Assembly (NCBI GenBank): GCA_900754085.1
Contig: CAAEBO010000061.1
Coordinates: forward strand, 1 to 13,970
DNA: 13,970 bases
Direction: 5' to 3'
Source of the DNA: Clostridia bacterium
GTDB taxonomy: Bacteria > Bacillota > Clostridia > TANB77 > CAG-508
Both the position numbers and the translations under genes were made by a program. Positions 13,410 to 13,970 of the stretch are shown in pieces. Positions within the stretch are counted from its first letter, which is position 1, and each line of letters begins with the position of its first letter. The notes under the pieces are model-generated. The model searched no databases and was not told the DNA's origin. It saw nothing but the letters and a program-made list of their open reading frames with translations.

Positions 13410-13832
13410 ATGGTCAAATCCATTATAAAAAAACAATTTCATTGTGATAAAGATAAATTATGGGATGTTATTACAGATAACTATAATTACTCTTGGAGAA
13501 GTGATTTATCAAAAATTGATATAATAGATGAAAAACATTTTATTGAATATGGGAAAAATAATTTTCCAACATATTTTACTATAACAGCAAAAGAAAAATT
13601 AAAAGAGTATAAGTTCAATTTAGAAAATGCTAATTTAAAATGAAAATGGATTGGTATATTTAAAGAACTTCCAAATGGCAATATTGAATTAGACTTTACT
13701 GAAGAAATAGAAGTGAAAAACTTTATAATGAAATTGCTTGCAAAATTTTATTTAAAGAGCCAACAGAAAAAGTATATGAAAGATTTAGAAAAAGAATTGA
13801 AAAAATATTATTTTGAAAGTGGCAAGTAAATA
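13410..13832 (+). pseudogene. SRPBCC (START-like) protein with one in-frame nonsense codon
   Basis: The reading frame holds 140 codons up to TAA at 13830-13832 but is cut by TGA at 13641-13643. Before it lies VKSIIKKQFHCDKDKLWDVI and NYSWRSDLSKIDIIDEKHFIEY; after it, in the same frame, KWIGIFKELPNGNIELDFTE and a C-terminal helix with KFYLKSQQKKYMKDLEKEL. Together these make a normal-length SRPBCC/polyketide-cyclase-like ligand-binding protein. The stop stands at a place where relatives usually have Gly before the (R/K)WxGIF strand, so GGA to TGA is the likely change. GGAGG at 13399-13403 gives a good start. The truncated 77-residue product would lack the second half of the fold. Other genes here use TGG for Trp and never in-frame TGA, so recoding is unlikely. 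Confidence 0.75.
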
Positions 13833-13970
13833 AAAAAATAGAAAGAAAAGAATTAGAAAATTAGTGAAAATTAATAGAGTCAATGTTTTTTATAATATTA
13901 TAATAAAAGATAGTAATTTATCAAAATGTTAAAAAACTTTGCCCACTTCTAAAAACCTTTGGTAGAAATA
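13833..13970. other. AT-rich right edge without a clear gene
   Basis: Two TATAAT boxes (13891-13896 and 13899-13904) lie in a very AT-rich stretch with no convincing -35. ATAGTAATTT at 13910-13919 repeats the core of the intergenic element of the 7171-9119 region. The final 30 bases are slightly richer in G+C and could belong to a gene or element outside the window. Confidence 0.35.

Noticed and set aside
13641..13643. TGA read as Trp, Gly or selenocysteine
   Set aside because: Trp is TGG throughout, no other gene has an in-frame TGA, and no SECIS-like hairpin was noticed after it.
13921..13970. C-terminal end of a minus-strand gene at the right edge
   Set aside because: At least two minus-strand frames stay open only for about 13-16 codons before a stop; too short to support a gene.

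Overview
The window is very AT-rich DNA with A/T-ending codons, strong AGGAGG-type ribosome sites and short intergenic gaps. Almost all genes lie on the + strand. The gene content (choloylglycine hydrolase, GH73-like glucosaminidase, NodB deacetylase, WYL and GyrI-like proteins, DUF3781, DUF4177) fits a Gram-positive, probably gut-associated Clostridia/Bacillota genome. The species cannot be named from this alone. All 19 intact or nearly intact genes stop with TAA (15) or TAG (4) and use TGG for Trp, so the standard code applies.

Region A (1-5055) looks like one tightly packed operon entering from the left: a membrane-anchored glucosaminidase, a zinc-dependent phospholipase C-like hydrolase, a bile salt hydrolase/penicillin acylase-type Ntn hydrolase, a HipA-like kinase with a small co-translated partner, and a membrane-anchored polysaccharide deacetylase. 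It closes with a strong two-way terminator. Three of the genes concern the cell wall, membrane or bile environment; the kinase pair is the odd member.

Region B (5052-6362) starts with a scar: the C-terminal end of an unknown minus-strand gene is joined to the C-terminal end of a signal peptidase I gene on the + strand. This is what a deletion across two divergent genes would leave. A clear promoter and a long leader containing repeats and a hairpin then drive a secreted protein of unknown function.

Region C (6363-9228) is a run of small membrane or exported genes. Three of the intergenic gaps carry the same element, an inverted repeat followed by ATAGTAATTTG and the next ribosome site, and a fourth gap holds a partial copy. 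One gene of the run is broken by a frameshift. The last gene is a DUF4177 protein.

Region D (9164-9616) is a single gene with its own promoter and terminator, coding for a coiled coil fused to an RNA polymerase alpha-CTD-like helix-hairpin-helix domain. A SnoaL/NTF2-like gene follows at 9670.

Region E (10116-13832) is a regulated accessory module: a WYL regulator, two GyrI-like proteins, an SplB-like radical SAM enzyme, a DUF3781 protein and an SRPBCC protein broken by one nonsense codon. The WYL gene and the first GyrI gene carry the same operator (TGACA-N6-TGTCA) just upstream of an extended -10 box, so they are probably co-regulated by the WYL protein. The best functional guess is sensing and detoxifying a small molecule, perhaps a DNA-damaging one, with a repair-type enzyme in the same transcript. 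This is a hypothesis.

No tRNA, rRNA, CRISPR array, transposase or integrase was seen.
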